Source: Candidatus Edwardsbacteria bacterium RifOxyA12_full_54_48 (GTDB taxonomy: Bacteria; Edwardsbacteria; AC1; EtOH8). From it: 64,000 bases of DNA. Position numbers and translations under genes: made by a program. Every line of letters starts with the position of its first letter. Position 1 is the stretch's first letter. This document shows, piece after piece, positions 14,896 through 22,744 of the stretch. The notes under the pieces are model-generated. The model saw only the letters and a list, made by a program, of their open reading frames with translations, was not told where the DNA came from and did not search any database. The stretch spans positions 1-64,000 of the forward strand of contig MFFN01000005.1 in NCBI GenBank assembly GCA_001777915.1. Reading direction: 5' to 3'.

Positions 14896-16933
14896 TAACC
14901 GATCACCACGACGGTATTTTCAAGGCCCTAATGAATCAGCAATCAGGGCTGGAGAGGTAATGGCCCGTTATCAGCAGATTCAGGAGATAAGGCAACAGCG
15001 TTTAATCGCTGATAACATCCAAGGTCAAATTCCGCTGGGATTTGTAAGCAATAGTGAACTTCTTTTCGGGCTACGACCAAGCGATGCTCCGAAGAATGCC
15101 TTGGTTTTGGGACTGCCTGGAACTGGAAAAACAAATGCCTGCCGGGTGCTGGTCGACGGTTTCCTTAAAAATACAGACGCTACAGTAGTGTTCTTTGATA
15201 AAAAGGGCAGTGAAAAGTGTCTTTACCCGTACTTGCTTCAGGTGCTTGATAAAAGTCAAATCTTATTTCTCAGCCCGGAGAAGAACCTCTGTGACAACCC
15301 ATTCTGTCCACCTCATCAAAGTATCAATCACCAGGAGTGGTACAGGATTATTTGCAACGTCCTTTTACCGAGCCTTGGTATCCGTTTCGAAGCAGGCAAT
15401 GCCCTAATAGCTGGTGCGTATAAAGCTAAACAATATTTACCAGAGGGAGTAAATCCCTGTTTATTTGATATATATCCCCGTCTTGTTGAATTGCGTCCCC
15501 GTCGTTATGACGAACACGTTAAGGCAGATTATTATTCCAGGGGAGAGTTTCGATTGGAAATGTGTTTAATGAATCAACAAAAAGGTTTTAGTTATCGTCA
15601 AGGAATTCCTTTTGATATATACCGGAAGAAAAGATTCATCGGGATCGACCTTTCCCGGACAGATGATTTTACCTCGAAGCTTATTGTGGAATCATTCGTT
15701 GCCAAGGTATTCCATTATCAAATTGCCCAAGGCCGGGATGAGGATGCTTCGTGGGTTTTATGTTTTGACGAAGCCCAGCATTATTACAGCAGTGAAAAGA
15801 TACAGACATTTACTGGCATAAGCCCCTTGGAGGAATATATACGAATGACTAGGTCAACAGGAATATGGCAGATACTGGCCAACCAAAGCTATAGCGCTTT
15901 ATCACATGGTGCAAGGACCATGGTCGGATCCAAAATCCTTTTCAAAATAGATTCGACGGAGTTAAAGTTTCTTCGTGATTCAATGATGTTATCTGAAGAT
16001 GAGATTCAAATGGCTGATAATCTTAATATCGGTGAAGCATTGGTCAAACTTGATTCCAGGCCGGGAACACCTGTGTTTAAGATAACTGTCCCAGAGTTCA
16101 GAATAAGTAACGGTCCAATTACTGAAAATATCTTTGAGCCGGTTCATGAAAAATATGATTGCCAACCTATTCCCGAGGAGGAAAGGATAAGAATAATCAA
16201 TCAGATATTGGGAGAAAAGGAAAAGCCAAAACCAATGACAGAGATTAAGCGAGAAGTGGCTATGAATGATAACAAGAAAATCCACGAATTCTTGATAAAT
16301 ATTTCAGAAAAACCATTTCTGCAATTTACTGAAAGATTAGCTGATCTTAAATTTGGGGAAAGCATTGCAGAAGCTGACAGAATCAAGAAATTGCTTATAG
16401 ATCAGGATTATGTTGTTGAGTACAAAATAAAACTCAAGAAAGGTCGGGGTTCAAAATCGTCATGTCTCGGGATTGCATCAGCAGGCAAGGATTACCTTAT
16501 TGGGAATGGTTATAAACCGGTAAGGATTATCGAGGGGAAATCAGGATTTCTTCATTCATTGATCGTCAATAAGCTGATAAAACCGTTTTATGAATCTCAA
16601 TACCAGGTGGAAATCGAGGGTAAAAACAAGGGCTTTGATTGCGACCTAGCAGTTTCTGACGAAGACAAAAAGCTAATTGCTGTAGAGGTTTCATTCACGA
16701 CAACCAGCGATGGTGAAATAAGAAATATCGTGAGAAACATCAATGCTGGTTATGAAAAAGTGCAGATTATCGTCGTGGCGATCAGCAAAGAAGGCAAATC
16801 CATCGTCGAGGATGAAACCAGAGCAATGGCCAAGAAACAAATATTTCAGGAGGCCTTTTCTAGAGATCTCGAAGAATCAATTTATTCCAAGGTACAGGTA
16901 TTAACCTTAAAAGAGTTTAGGGATATGGCATAA
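14876..16933 (+). CDS. HerA/VirB4-like ATPase with C-terminal nuclease-like domain
   Basis: A protein of 685 residues. Walker A is GLPGTGKT (about residue 80) and Walker B is WVLCFDEAQH (about 290), with a downstream IRMTRSTGIWQILANQS sensor region; this is the VirB4/TraD/HerA-type DNA-translocating ATPase pattern. After a helical linker, the last about 130 residues contain KGFDCDLAVSDEDKKLIAVE followed by VSFT, reminiscent of a PD-(D/E)XK core (D...E-x-S). It may pump or process element DNA during transfer. The start ATG 14876 has AGGAAGG seven bases upstream; the longer in-frame start at 14819 is not needed. It precedes xis by one base. Confidence 0.75.
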   Translation: MGFFSDNNRSPRRYFQGPNESAIRAGEVMARYQQIQEIRQQRLIADNIQGQIPLGFVSNSELLFGLRPSDAPKNALVLGLPGTGKTNACRVLVDGFLKNTDATVVFFDKKGSEKCLYPYLLQVLDKSQILFLSPEKNLCDNPFCPPHQSINHQEWYRIICNVLLPSLGIRFEAGNALIAGAYKAKQYLPEGVNPCLFDIYPRLVELRPRRYDEHVKADYYSRGEFRLEMCLMNQQKGFSYRQGIPFDIYRKKRFIGIDLSRTDDFTSKLIVESFVAKVFHYQIAQGRDEDASWVLCFDEAQHYYSSEKIQTFTGISPLEEYIRMTRSTGIWQILANQSYSALSHGARTMVGSKILFKIDSTELKFLRDSMMLSEDEIQMADNLNIGEALVKLDSRPGTPVFKITVPEFRISNGPITENIFEPVHEKYDCQPIPEEERIRIINQILGEKEKPKPMTEIKREVAMNDNKKIHEFLINISEKPFLQFTERLADLKFGESIAEADRIKKLLIDQDYVVEYKIKLKKGRGSKSSCLGIASAGKDYLIGNGYKPVRIIEGKSGFLHSLIVNKLIKPFYESQYQVEIEGKNKGFDCDLAVSDEDKKLIAVEVSFTTTSDGEIRNIVRNINAGYEKVQIIVVAISKEGKSIVEDETRAMAKKQIFQEAFSRDLEESIYSKVQVLTLKEFRDMA

Positions 16934-16934
16934 A

Positions 16935-17138
16935 ATGAGCCGCCTTATAGACATAAATACACTTGCTGAAAAGCTGTGTGTGAAACCCATGACTATCTAT
17001 AGCTGGATACATGAAGGCATTATCCCCCATTTTAAGCTTGGGCGATTAGTAAGGTTCGACGAGGAGTTGATAGAGGATTGGCTTAAAAAAAGAAAAGTTA
17101 GCGGAAGGAGCCAACGTGCTCTTGACGTAAAACTATAA
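16935..17138 (+). CDS. xis: Excisionase-like helix-turn-helix protein
   Basis: A protein of 67 residues of the MerR-like excisionase family: an HTH (INTLAEKLCVKPMTIYSWIH), a short wing (GIIPHFKLGRLVRFDEE) and a C-terminal basic tail. Such proteins bind next to the attachment site and bias integrase toward excision. It starts one base after the ATPase stop and lies 34 bases before the integrase, the usual order in integrative elements. Confidence 0.8.
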   Translation: MSRLIDINTLAEKLCVKPMTIYSWIHEGIIPHFKLGRLVRFDEELIEDWLKKRKVSGRSQRALDVKL

Positions 17139-17172
17139 AGGTCTGCTGTTAGGCAGTTGAAAAGGAGATACA

Positions 17173-18231
17173 ATGCGAATATATCAAAGAAGGAAAGTAT
17201 GGTACATAGACTATATTTTCCAAGGCAAACGATTCAGAAAACGAATCGGATATTCAAAAAAGGTTGCTGAATTAACTCTGAAAGACATTGAAGTCAAGAT
17301 TGCAAGAAAGGAACATTTGGGAATTCAAGAAACAAATAAAATTCTTTTTGAAAAATATTCTGAGGAATATTTGAAGTATGCAAAAATAAATAAATCAGAG
17401 AAATCGTATACTTTAAACATCACTAATATTAAAGCGTTGAATTTATTCTTCAAGGGCAAATACCTTACAGATATCAAACCCCAGGATATTGAATCTTATA
17501 AGGAGGAGCGTAGCAAGAATTTAAAACCAGCTAGTGTTAACCGCGACCTTGCCTGCTTGCGTCATATGTTGAACAAGGCAATACAATGGGGATATTTATT
17601 GTCAAACCCGATGAAAGGCATTAAGCTGTTAAAGGAGCCCCCAGGGAGATTGCGTTTCTTGTCCGAGGAGGAAATCAAAAGATTACTACAAGAGTTGCCA
17701 GCAGGATCCAAACTTATCATACTGGTCGCGATGTACACCGGGATGAGGAGATCTGAAATCCTCAATCTCAATTGGAGCAATGTGGATTTGAAGAACAGGA
17801 TCCTTGTCGTCGAGAAAACCAAGACCAATGAGCGGAGAATCATCCCAATCAACGACAGTTTGTTTTCTCAGTTACAGGAATTATCCGCAAAGAAAAAGAG
17901 CGAAGTGGTGTTTGCCGAATGCAGGACTAATCTGCGAAGGAACTTCACGGATGCATTGAAAAGGGCAAACGTTAGGGATTTCAGATTTCACGACCTGCGC
18001 CATACCTTTGCATCTTATCTTGTGATGAGCGGTGCCAGCATAAAAGTGGTTCAGCAGCTTCTTGGCCATAAAGATTTAAAAATGACGATGAGGTATTCGC
18101 ATCTTTCAAATGAACACCTCCAGGAAGCTGTCGGAAAGTTAAATTACCTTAAACCAGAGAAACCAAAGCCACAAACAATAAGGGAAACCAGAGGACAATA
18201 CAAGGTCAGTCATGCAATGGTTCTGAGATAG
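17173..18231 (+). CDS. int: Tyrosine recombinase / integrase
   Basis: A protein of 352 residues. The N-terminal about 60 residues form an arm-binding-like domain (WYIDYIFQGKRFRKRIG), then a SAM-like core-binding domain, then the catalytic domain with the conserved Arg in YTGMRRSEILNLNW, HDLRHTFASYLV (H-x-x-R), LLGHKDLKMTMRYSHL (His, and the nucleophile Tyr). All catalytic residues are present, so it should be active. AAAGGAG precedes ATG 17173. The nearby tRNA-Lys 3' end, about 0.9 kb downstream, is the probable attachment site. Confidence 0.92.
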   Translation: MRIYQRRKVWYIDYIFQGKRFRKRIGYSKKVAELTLKDIEVKIARKEHLGIQETNKILFEKYSEEYLKYAKINKSEKSYTLNITNIKALNLFFKGKYLTDIKPQDIESYKEERSKNLKPASVNRDLACLRHMLNKAIQWGYLLSNPMKGIKLLKEPPGRLRFLSEEEIKRLLQELPAGSKLIILVAMYTGMRRSEILNLNWSNVDLKNRILVVEKTKTNERRIIPINDSLFSQLQELSAKKKSEVVFAECRTNLRRNFTDALKRANVRDFRFHDLRHTFASYLVMSGASIKVVQQLLGHKDLKMTMRYSHLSNEHLQEAVGKLNYLKPEKPKPQTIRETRGQYKVSHAMVLR

Positions 18232-18238
18232 CAATTAT

Positions 18239-18261
18239 AGTCCAGCTTTTTAAGCTGGGCT
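18239..18261 (+). terminator. Terminator-like hairpin after the integrase
   Basis: AGTCCAGCTT (18239-18248) pairs with AAGCTGGGCT (one G-T pair) around a short loop, eight bases after the integrase stop. It is followed by ATTTTACT, a weak T run. Confidence 0.6.
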
Positions 18262-18298
18262 ATTTTACTCACAACAACAATATTCTAAGGAGGATAAA

Positions 18299-18520
18299 AT
18301 GTTAATTTATCATTTATTTGCACTGGTCTTCGTCGCAGTGATGGCTAGAAAATATTCTGCCAAGGAGATCTTGCGGGCAGCAATTAAGGCGGGAATCATT
18401 GCATACATAGTCATGGGTCTGGTATTTGCTCAAGGAATTATCAGAAAAATAGCCTTCCGTTCAGTTATTCACCTGCAACAAAACAATAACAATTCCTACA
18501 ACAGTAACCCTCTTATCTAA
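18299..18520 (+). CDS. Small membrane protein
   Basis: A protein of 73 residues with two hydrophobic segments (LIYHLFALVFVAVMA and AGIIAYIVMGLVFA) around a basic loop, and an Asn-rich end. AAGGAGG lies eight bases before ATG 18299, a strong site. Function unknown; it lies between integrase and the HExxH protein in the element. Confidence 0.6.
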   Translation: MLIYHLFALVFVAVMARKYSAKEILRAAIKAGIIAYIVMGLVFAQGIIRKIAFRSVIHLQQNNNNSYNSNPLI

Positions 18521-18540
18521 ATTAAAGGAGGTACACCATA

Positions 18541-18972
18541 ATGAGTATCACGAATAAAATCTACATTCCCGAAGATGTACTCTATTTCCTTAAACTTGCT
18601 GGTTATGATAAATTTGTATATTCCAACATTGACGAAGTGGTTGTCCGGCCTGATCTTCCAGCTAATGGGGTAGCGTTTATTGGGAGCCGTCCCCGGCTTG
18701 TACACATTAAATTACGTGTCCCACCCGTTAATAATGCAGCATGGAGACAAGTAACTGCCATATCCAACGCAACAACTTATGTGCATGAAGCCGCACATCA
18801 TTACAGATGGGAGAATTATCATGATCGTGGAGAGTATGCACCACAATGTTATGAATGGCGGTTCTTACGGGCATTGCAACCTCTGATCGAATCTCAAGGC
18901 AAAATCCGAATGGTTATTCACCCCCGAACGTGGTGGGGTGGTTTCAAGGGGTGTAATTATTTAATCGTTTGA
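18541..18972 (+). CDS. Small HExxH metalloprotease-like protein
   Basis: A protein of 143 residues. It contains YVHEAAHHYRWE, an HExxH zinc motif, followed by a Tyr/Glu-containing helix (QCYEWRFLRAL) that could supply the third ligand of a gluzincin-type site. It has no signal peptide. AAAGGAGG precedes ATG 18541. It is the last gene before the right element end. In integrative elements such ImmA-like or WLM-like peptidases can cleave repressors to induce excision; here that is only an analogy, since no repressor partner is visible. Confidence 0.6.
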   Translation: MSITNKIYIPEDVLYFLKLAGYDKFVYSNIDEVVVRPDLPANGVAFIGSRPRLVHIKLRVPPVNNAAWRQVTAISNATTYVHEAAHHYRWENYHDRGEYAPQCYEWRFLRALQPLIESQGKIRMVIHPRTWWGGFKGCNYLIV

Positions 18973-19040
18973 CTGCTCGGGTTCCTGGGGGAACAATAAA
19001 TACCTTTTAGTGCATTTGAAATGGGCATATTCAGAAAGCT

Positions 19041-19061
19041 ATGGCACAAATATGGCACAAA
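19041..19061. repeat. Tandem ATGGCACAAA repeats, candidate integrase arm sites
   Basis: ATGGCACAAA occurs at 19041-19050 and again at 19052-19061, about 70 bases from the tRNA 3' end. Short direct repeats in this position commonly serve as arm-type binding sites of tyrosine integrases; the assignment is by position only. Confidence 0.5.
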
Positions 19062-19094
19062 CCATAAAAGAAGGCCCAAGTCAGTATAAAACAA

Positions 19095-19120
19095 AAAAGG
19101 CAACCTATTGGTTGCCTTTT
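19095..19120 (-). terminator. Terminator of tRNA-Lys (bidirectional hairpin)
   Basis: AAAAGGCAACC (19095-19105) pairs perfectly with GGTTGCCTTTT (19110-19120) around TATT. On the minus strand it is followed by a CCTTTTTTG run, so it ends the tRNA-Lys transcript; it may also stop element transcripts coming from the left. Confidence 0.75.
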
Positions 19121-19127
19121 AATTATC

Positions 19128-19203
<76 letters not shown>

Positions 19204-19220
19204 ATTTTTTCAAGACAATC

Positions 19221-19249
19221 ATTATACTAAAATTTTGCCAGAATGTAAA
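19221..19249 (-). promoter_or_regulatory. Sigma-70-type promoter of tRNA-Lys
   Basis: On the minus strand TTTACA (plus 19244-19249) and TATAAT (plus 19221-19226) are 17 bases apart and 18 bases upstream of the tRNA 5' end. Confidence 0.75.
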
Positions 19250-19386
19250 GAGTCTTTTAATTTCATCCTCCAAAAGATAAAGAAAGCCGGCGGAACTTTA
19301 TCCTTGACTAGGTGCCCAAATAAGGGTTATAGTTACAAATCATTCCAGCCTGGTTATATTTTTAATTTATTGATTATTAAGTGCTT

Positions 19387-20664
19387 ATGGCACTGCTATC
19401 AAAACATATTGAATTGGCCTACGGAGACACCTGCCTTAAAATTGATATGCCAGAAAAGAACCTGCTCGAAATCCTTTCGGTTTCAGGTAGAGAGGCTATC
19501 AGCGGCGTTCCCGCCGCTCTGGACAAGGCAATGCTAAAACCCATCGGATCACCCCCACTTTGTGAACTTTTGAAAAAAATCAAACCCCATAGACCCCTGA
19601 TAATCGCCAGCGACCATACCAGGGTGGTTCCCCATTATTCCTTGATCCTGGATCGCCTGTTGGATGAGTTTCAAAAAGCCGGGATCGGCCCCAATCAGGC
19701 CGATCTTCTTATCGCCACCGGGAATCACCGGGCGCCCAGCTGCGAGGAACGAGAGGCCATGTATGGGCCAAAGGCCTTCGATCGGCTGAACCTGTATGCC
19801 CATAACTGCGACCAAAACTGCATCGCCCTAAGCCGGCTGACAAACGGCCGTGAAGTGGAAGTGAACCAGCGGTTGCTGGAGAGCGATTTCATTATTGCCA
19901 CCGGCAAGATCACTCCGCATTACCTGGCGGGCTATTCCGGCGGCCGGAAGGCGGTCATGCCGGGCTGCGCCTCGCGAAGCTCCATTGCCGCCAACCACGC
20001 CATGGTCGCCCGGCGCAAAAACGGGCCGGGGATCATCAGAGATAATCCCATCCACCTTGAAATGGCCGAAGCCGCTTCGCTGGCAAGAATTGACTTCCTG
20101 ATTAACGTAGTCCCCACCCCGGAAGGTAATATCGCCGGCCTATTCGCCGGGCACTGGCAGAGGGCCTGGGAGTCGGGGGTAGAATTGTGCCGCCAGGTAT
20201 GGTCGGCTGAGTATGGGGGATTGGCAGACTGCATCATCGCCTCGGCCGGGGGATATCCGCTGGACATCAACCTCTACCAGATGCAGAGGTTGCTCAATAA
20301 CCTGGAATGCGCTGTCAAGCCTGGCGGGACCATAGTGCTGGTCGGTGAATGCCGGGAGGGGGTTGGACAGGATGGGTTCGGCCACTGGATGGAGAGGTAT
20401 TCGATAAAAGAAATATTATCTACCCCCGAAGAAAATATCACCGCCGAGGCCCATCGGGCCTTTGCCACAGCTCTGGTGATGGATAAATGCGAGGTTCTGC
20501 TGATAAGCAGCATCGAGAAATCCAAGACCCAGGAACTGAAATTCAAGTTCGTGCCCGACTGCCAAAGCGCTTTGGACTATCTGAAGCTCAAACATGGGGC
20601 GGATTTCAAATGCTACCTGGTGCCCCAGGCCAACTCCATCATGCTGGAGAGGCGACAGCCATAA
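19387..20664 (+). CDS. larA: Nickel-pincer lactate racemase-like protein LarA family
   Basis: A protein of 425 residues of the LarA (DUF2088) family, which racemises lactate or related 2-hydroxyacids using a nickel-pincer nucleotide. Residues with the spacing of Lactobacillus LarA are present: SDHTR (Asp76, Arg79), TGNHR (His114), PHYLAGYSGGRK (His178 and the cofactor-binding Lys188) and His204. The His-Lys-His intervals of 10 and 16 residues equal those of LarA. No larB, larC or larE is in the window, so cofactor synthesis must be encoded elsewhere. The start is ATG 19387 or GTG 19381; neither has a good ribosome-binding site. The exact 2-hydroxyacid substrate is not certain. Confidence 0.85.
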   Translation: MALLSKHIELAYGDTCLKIDMPEKNLLEILSVSGREAISGVPAALDKAMLKPIGSPPLCELLKKIKPHRPLIIASDHTRVVPHYSLILDRLLDEFQKAGIGPNQADLLIATGNHRAPSCEEREAMYGPKAFDRLNLYAHNCDQNCIALSRLTNGREVEVNQRLLESDFIIATGKITPHYLAGYSGGRKAVMPGCASRSSIAANHAMVARRKNGPGIIRDNPIHLEMAEAASLARIDFLINVVPTPEGNIAGLFAGHWQRAWESGVELCRQVWSAEYGGLADCIIASAGGYPLDINLYQMQRLLNNLECAVKPGGTIVLVGECREGVGQDGFGHWMERYSIKEILSTPEENITAEAHRAFATALVMDKCEVLLISSIEKSKTQELKFKFVPDCQSALDYLKLKHGADFKCYLVPQANSIMLERRQP

Positions 20665-20727
20665 CCGGAGATCCCGGCCGCAGTCTTATTTAGCATTAGA
20701 TATAAACCCAATTATAAGGAGAGGCGT

Positions 20728-21564
20728 ATGTTCAAGTCGATTGTTTTATCCGCCGCTGTCTGTTTTTTATCGGCCAACCTTTTTGCCGCCGGGAAAAACA
20801 AACCGTCCCCGGGCGCTGAATTCTGGAGGGATGGCAAATACTGTCGGCAGGATGATATCGATCTGAAAAAAGCCGGGCAGGGGGTCCTCCGGGCAAAAGT
20901 GGAAGGCCGGTGGCAGGATTTTACCATCCAGCATCTTTCCCCGGACTTCATGGAATGGAACCTTAAGGAGAGGATTAAATCCCTGGAGGGCATCAAAAAA
21001 CGGGAGATGCCGGGTTTTGCCGGGCCGCACAGCGGAATGGTGGCCAGCCACGGAGCCGGCCGCGGGGACAGCCGGACCACCATCAACAATGCGGTAAAGG
21101 GGATGGGCTTTCTTCCCAAACCGGAGGCCATTGGCGGGCTGCTGGATGAGCTTCAATCTACGGCGGATTCCTCAATGAACTATAAACTGAACTGGCTGAT
21201 GAACCTCTATGGCCAGAGAAAGGACCTGCTGGATGACACCAAGCAGGTCTCTTTGGAACTGTATGCCAAGCCGGATTTTGCCACCCATACCTTTTTGAAT
21301 CAGATGACCGATCCGGCGGTATCCATCGTCTTTCTGGATATTCCCTCTTTCGAGGTCCGGGCCCTAGCCCAGCTGATCGATCCCAATGATCCGGAGCTTA
21401 CCGGATACCAGAGACAGATGGTGGAATACGTAAACGGCATCCATGATTATTTCCATGGGGCGGCCCCCAGGAAATCAATCGTGGCGGTTTACCATGTGAT
21501 AGAGGTGTTTGATAACTCCCCCGGCAAGGCCAGGGGAAAGAGGGTGGTTCCGCCGCTGCCCTAG
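20728..21564 (+). CDS. Exported protein of unknown function
   Basis: A protein of 278 residues with a signal peptide (MFKSIVLSAAVCFLSANLFA, cleavage near AA/GK). The mature part is soluble with a Gly/His-rich segment (GFAGPHSGMVASHGAGRG) and a C-terminal region YVNGIHDYFHGAAP. No known family. It is probably periplasmic. AAGGAG precedes ATG 20728. It converges with the next gene, leaving one base between the stops. Confidence 0.65.
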   Translation: MFKSIVLSAAVCFLSANLFAAGKNKPSPGAEFWRDGKYCRQDDIDLKKAGQGVLRAKVEGRWQDFTIQHLSPDFMEWNLKERIKSLEGIKKREMPGFAGPHSGMVASHGAGRGDSRTTINNAVKGMGFLPKPEAIGGLLDELQSTADSSMNYKLNWLMNLYGQRKDLLDDTKQVSLELYAKPDFATHTFLNQMTDPAVSIVFLDIPSFEVRALAQLIDPNDPELTGYQRQMVEYVNGIHDYFHGAAPRKSIVAVYHVIEVFDNSPGKARGKRVVPPLP

Positions 21565-21565
21565 A

Positions 21566-22288
21566 TCAGCAGCAGGGTGTCTGCTTGGTGCAGGACCTGG
21601 GTCCCCTTATAAGGCAGACGGCCCGGCGGATGGCATGGTATAGCCCGATGTAAATGAATATCAGACCGGTGACGCTATGCCAGTGGGACAAATTGAAAGT
21701 GATGACGGGCCGGGATCCCGGCGGCAGGATAAAATATAGTCCGGTCAGCGAACCGGCAAAAAAACTGATCAGCAGCAACCAATTCCAGGCGGTTTGGATA
21801 AGAATGATCTTTTTGGGGTCCTGCCGCTGCCATATTTCCCCGGCACTAGCTAATACTGAGACCATAAACAGCAGAAGCCAGGGGTGATAGTTGGGGCGGT
21901 TTAGTTTCAGGGGTTCCCCTTCGGGCCGTTCGATGGCTATTGTTTCCGGTTGTTCCTCCGGAGCGGCCGCGGGAATATTCTGGGGATCCGGCTGCGGAAT
22001 AGCATCCAATTCCGATCCCTGTTCGGTTTGATTATTATCGGTCGATTCTCCAGCCGGCCCGGGGTTTTCATTTTGGGTATCATCCCCCGGTTCCCCGGCC
22101 GAGGCTCCGCCAGATTGAGTGAGGTCCTGGGACAGATCGCAGATGCTGTCCCCATTGCCGTCAACATAGCGCCCGCACTGGCCCGGGGCGGGATCGTCGG
22201 TCAGGCCGAAGGGGCAGTTAGTTTGGGCCAGACAATATCCGGCGGCCAACAACATCAGGGGCAATGCAAGAATGATTTTTTTGGGCAT
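21566..22288 (-). CDS. Membrane protein with exported Cys/Asp-rich N-part (DUF4405-like)
   Basis: A protein of 240 residues. A signal peptide is followed by CPFGLTDDPAPGQCGRYV and DGNGDSICDLSQ, a calcium-loop-like Cys motif seen in exported redox-type membrane proteins. A long acidic Pro/Gln/Glu linker (residues about 55-120) leads to three membrane segments with conserved-looking His (SHWHSVTGLIF, GLYHAIRR), as in DUF4405 or cytochrome b-like domains where His pairs bind haem. It ends in a Cys pair. A redox role at the membrane is inferred from these features only. Confidence 0.55.
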   Translation of the reverse strand: MPKKIILALPLMLLAAGYCLAQTNCPFGLTDDPAPGQCGRYVDGNGDSICDLSQDLTQSGGASAGEPGDDTQNENPGPAGESTDNNQTEQGSELDAIPQPDPQNIPAAAPEEQPETIAIERPEGEPLKLNRPNYHPWLLLFMVSVLASAGEIWQRQDPKKIILIQTAWNWLLLISFFAGSLTGLYFILPPGSRPVITFNLSHWHSVTGLIFIYIGLYHAIRRAVCLIRGPRSCTKQTPCC

Positions 22289-22370
22289 GGGGTTCCTTTA
22301 TTTTCAAGTCTGTTAGGTTTGGACAATGATAACAACCAAACATCAGTTTGTCAACCTTAACCAAAAGCGG

Positions 22371-22612
22371 TGGATATTAAAACCACCGACGCTTTTCCTG
22401 AGGCATCATGATTTCAGGCTTTACTGGATGGCGCAGCTGGTATCGCTGACCGGCACGGGGACACAGCAAGCGACCATGAGCTGGCTGATCCTCGACTTGC
22501 CCGAAAGGGCCTTTTTACTGGAACTGTCCCGGCCATCGGCGAGACCCAGGTCCTATCATTTACCTGCCAGGCTAATGGGCGGCCGGCCGGCAAAGCAAGA
22601 AAATACCGCTGA
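22371..22612 (+). pseudogene. Remnant of an MFS transporter (EntS/MFS_3-like N-terminus)
   Basis: In one frame the sequence reads FLRHHDFRLYWMAQLVSLTG followed by a TQQATMSWLILDL-type segment, the standard start of MFS_3/EntS-like exporters. Near base 22525 similarity passes to another frame (GTVPAIGETQVLSFT then a stop at about 22612). The first helix pair is therefore recognisable but frameshifted, and the remaining 350-400 residues are absent. This is a decayed gene fragment of about 240 bases between two intact genes. Confidence 0.6.
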
Positions 22613-22744
22613 TGGCTTTACTGGTTATATAGTGGTTGAAATTTGACAGCGTTTTATGTTAAATTGACATATTATATCTGAACCTTTAACCAAAAAACAG
22701 CTGATATGACCGCAGGGAAGAAACAGACCCCCCAGGGAAAGATA

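Larger units (their letters stand above)
18973..19127. other. Element right end: arm-type repeats and terminator
   Basis: Between the HExxH gene and tRNA-Lys there is no gene. This stretch holds the ATGGCACAAA repeats and a terminator hairpin, described separately. It is the probable attR-side arm of the integrated element. Confidence 0.5.

Noticed and set aside
22636-22675. Promoter (TTGACA near 22643, or TTGAAA near 22636) before the coiled-coil gene
   Set aside because: The nearest -10-like sequences are at the wrong spacing (21 bases) or poor match; not strong enough to list.
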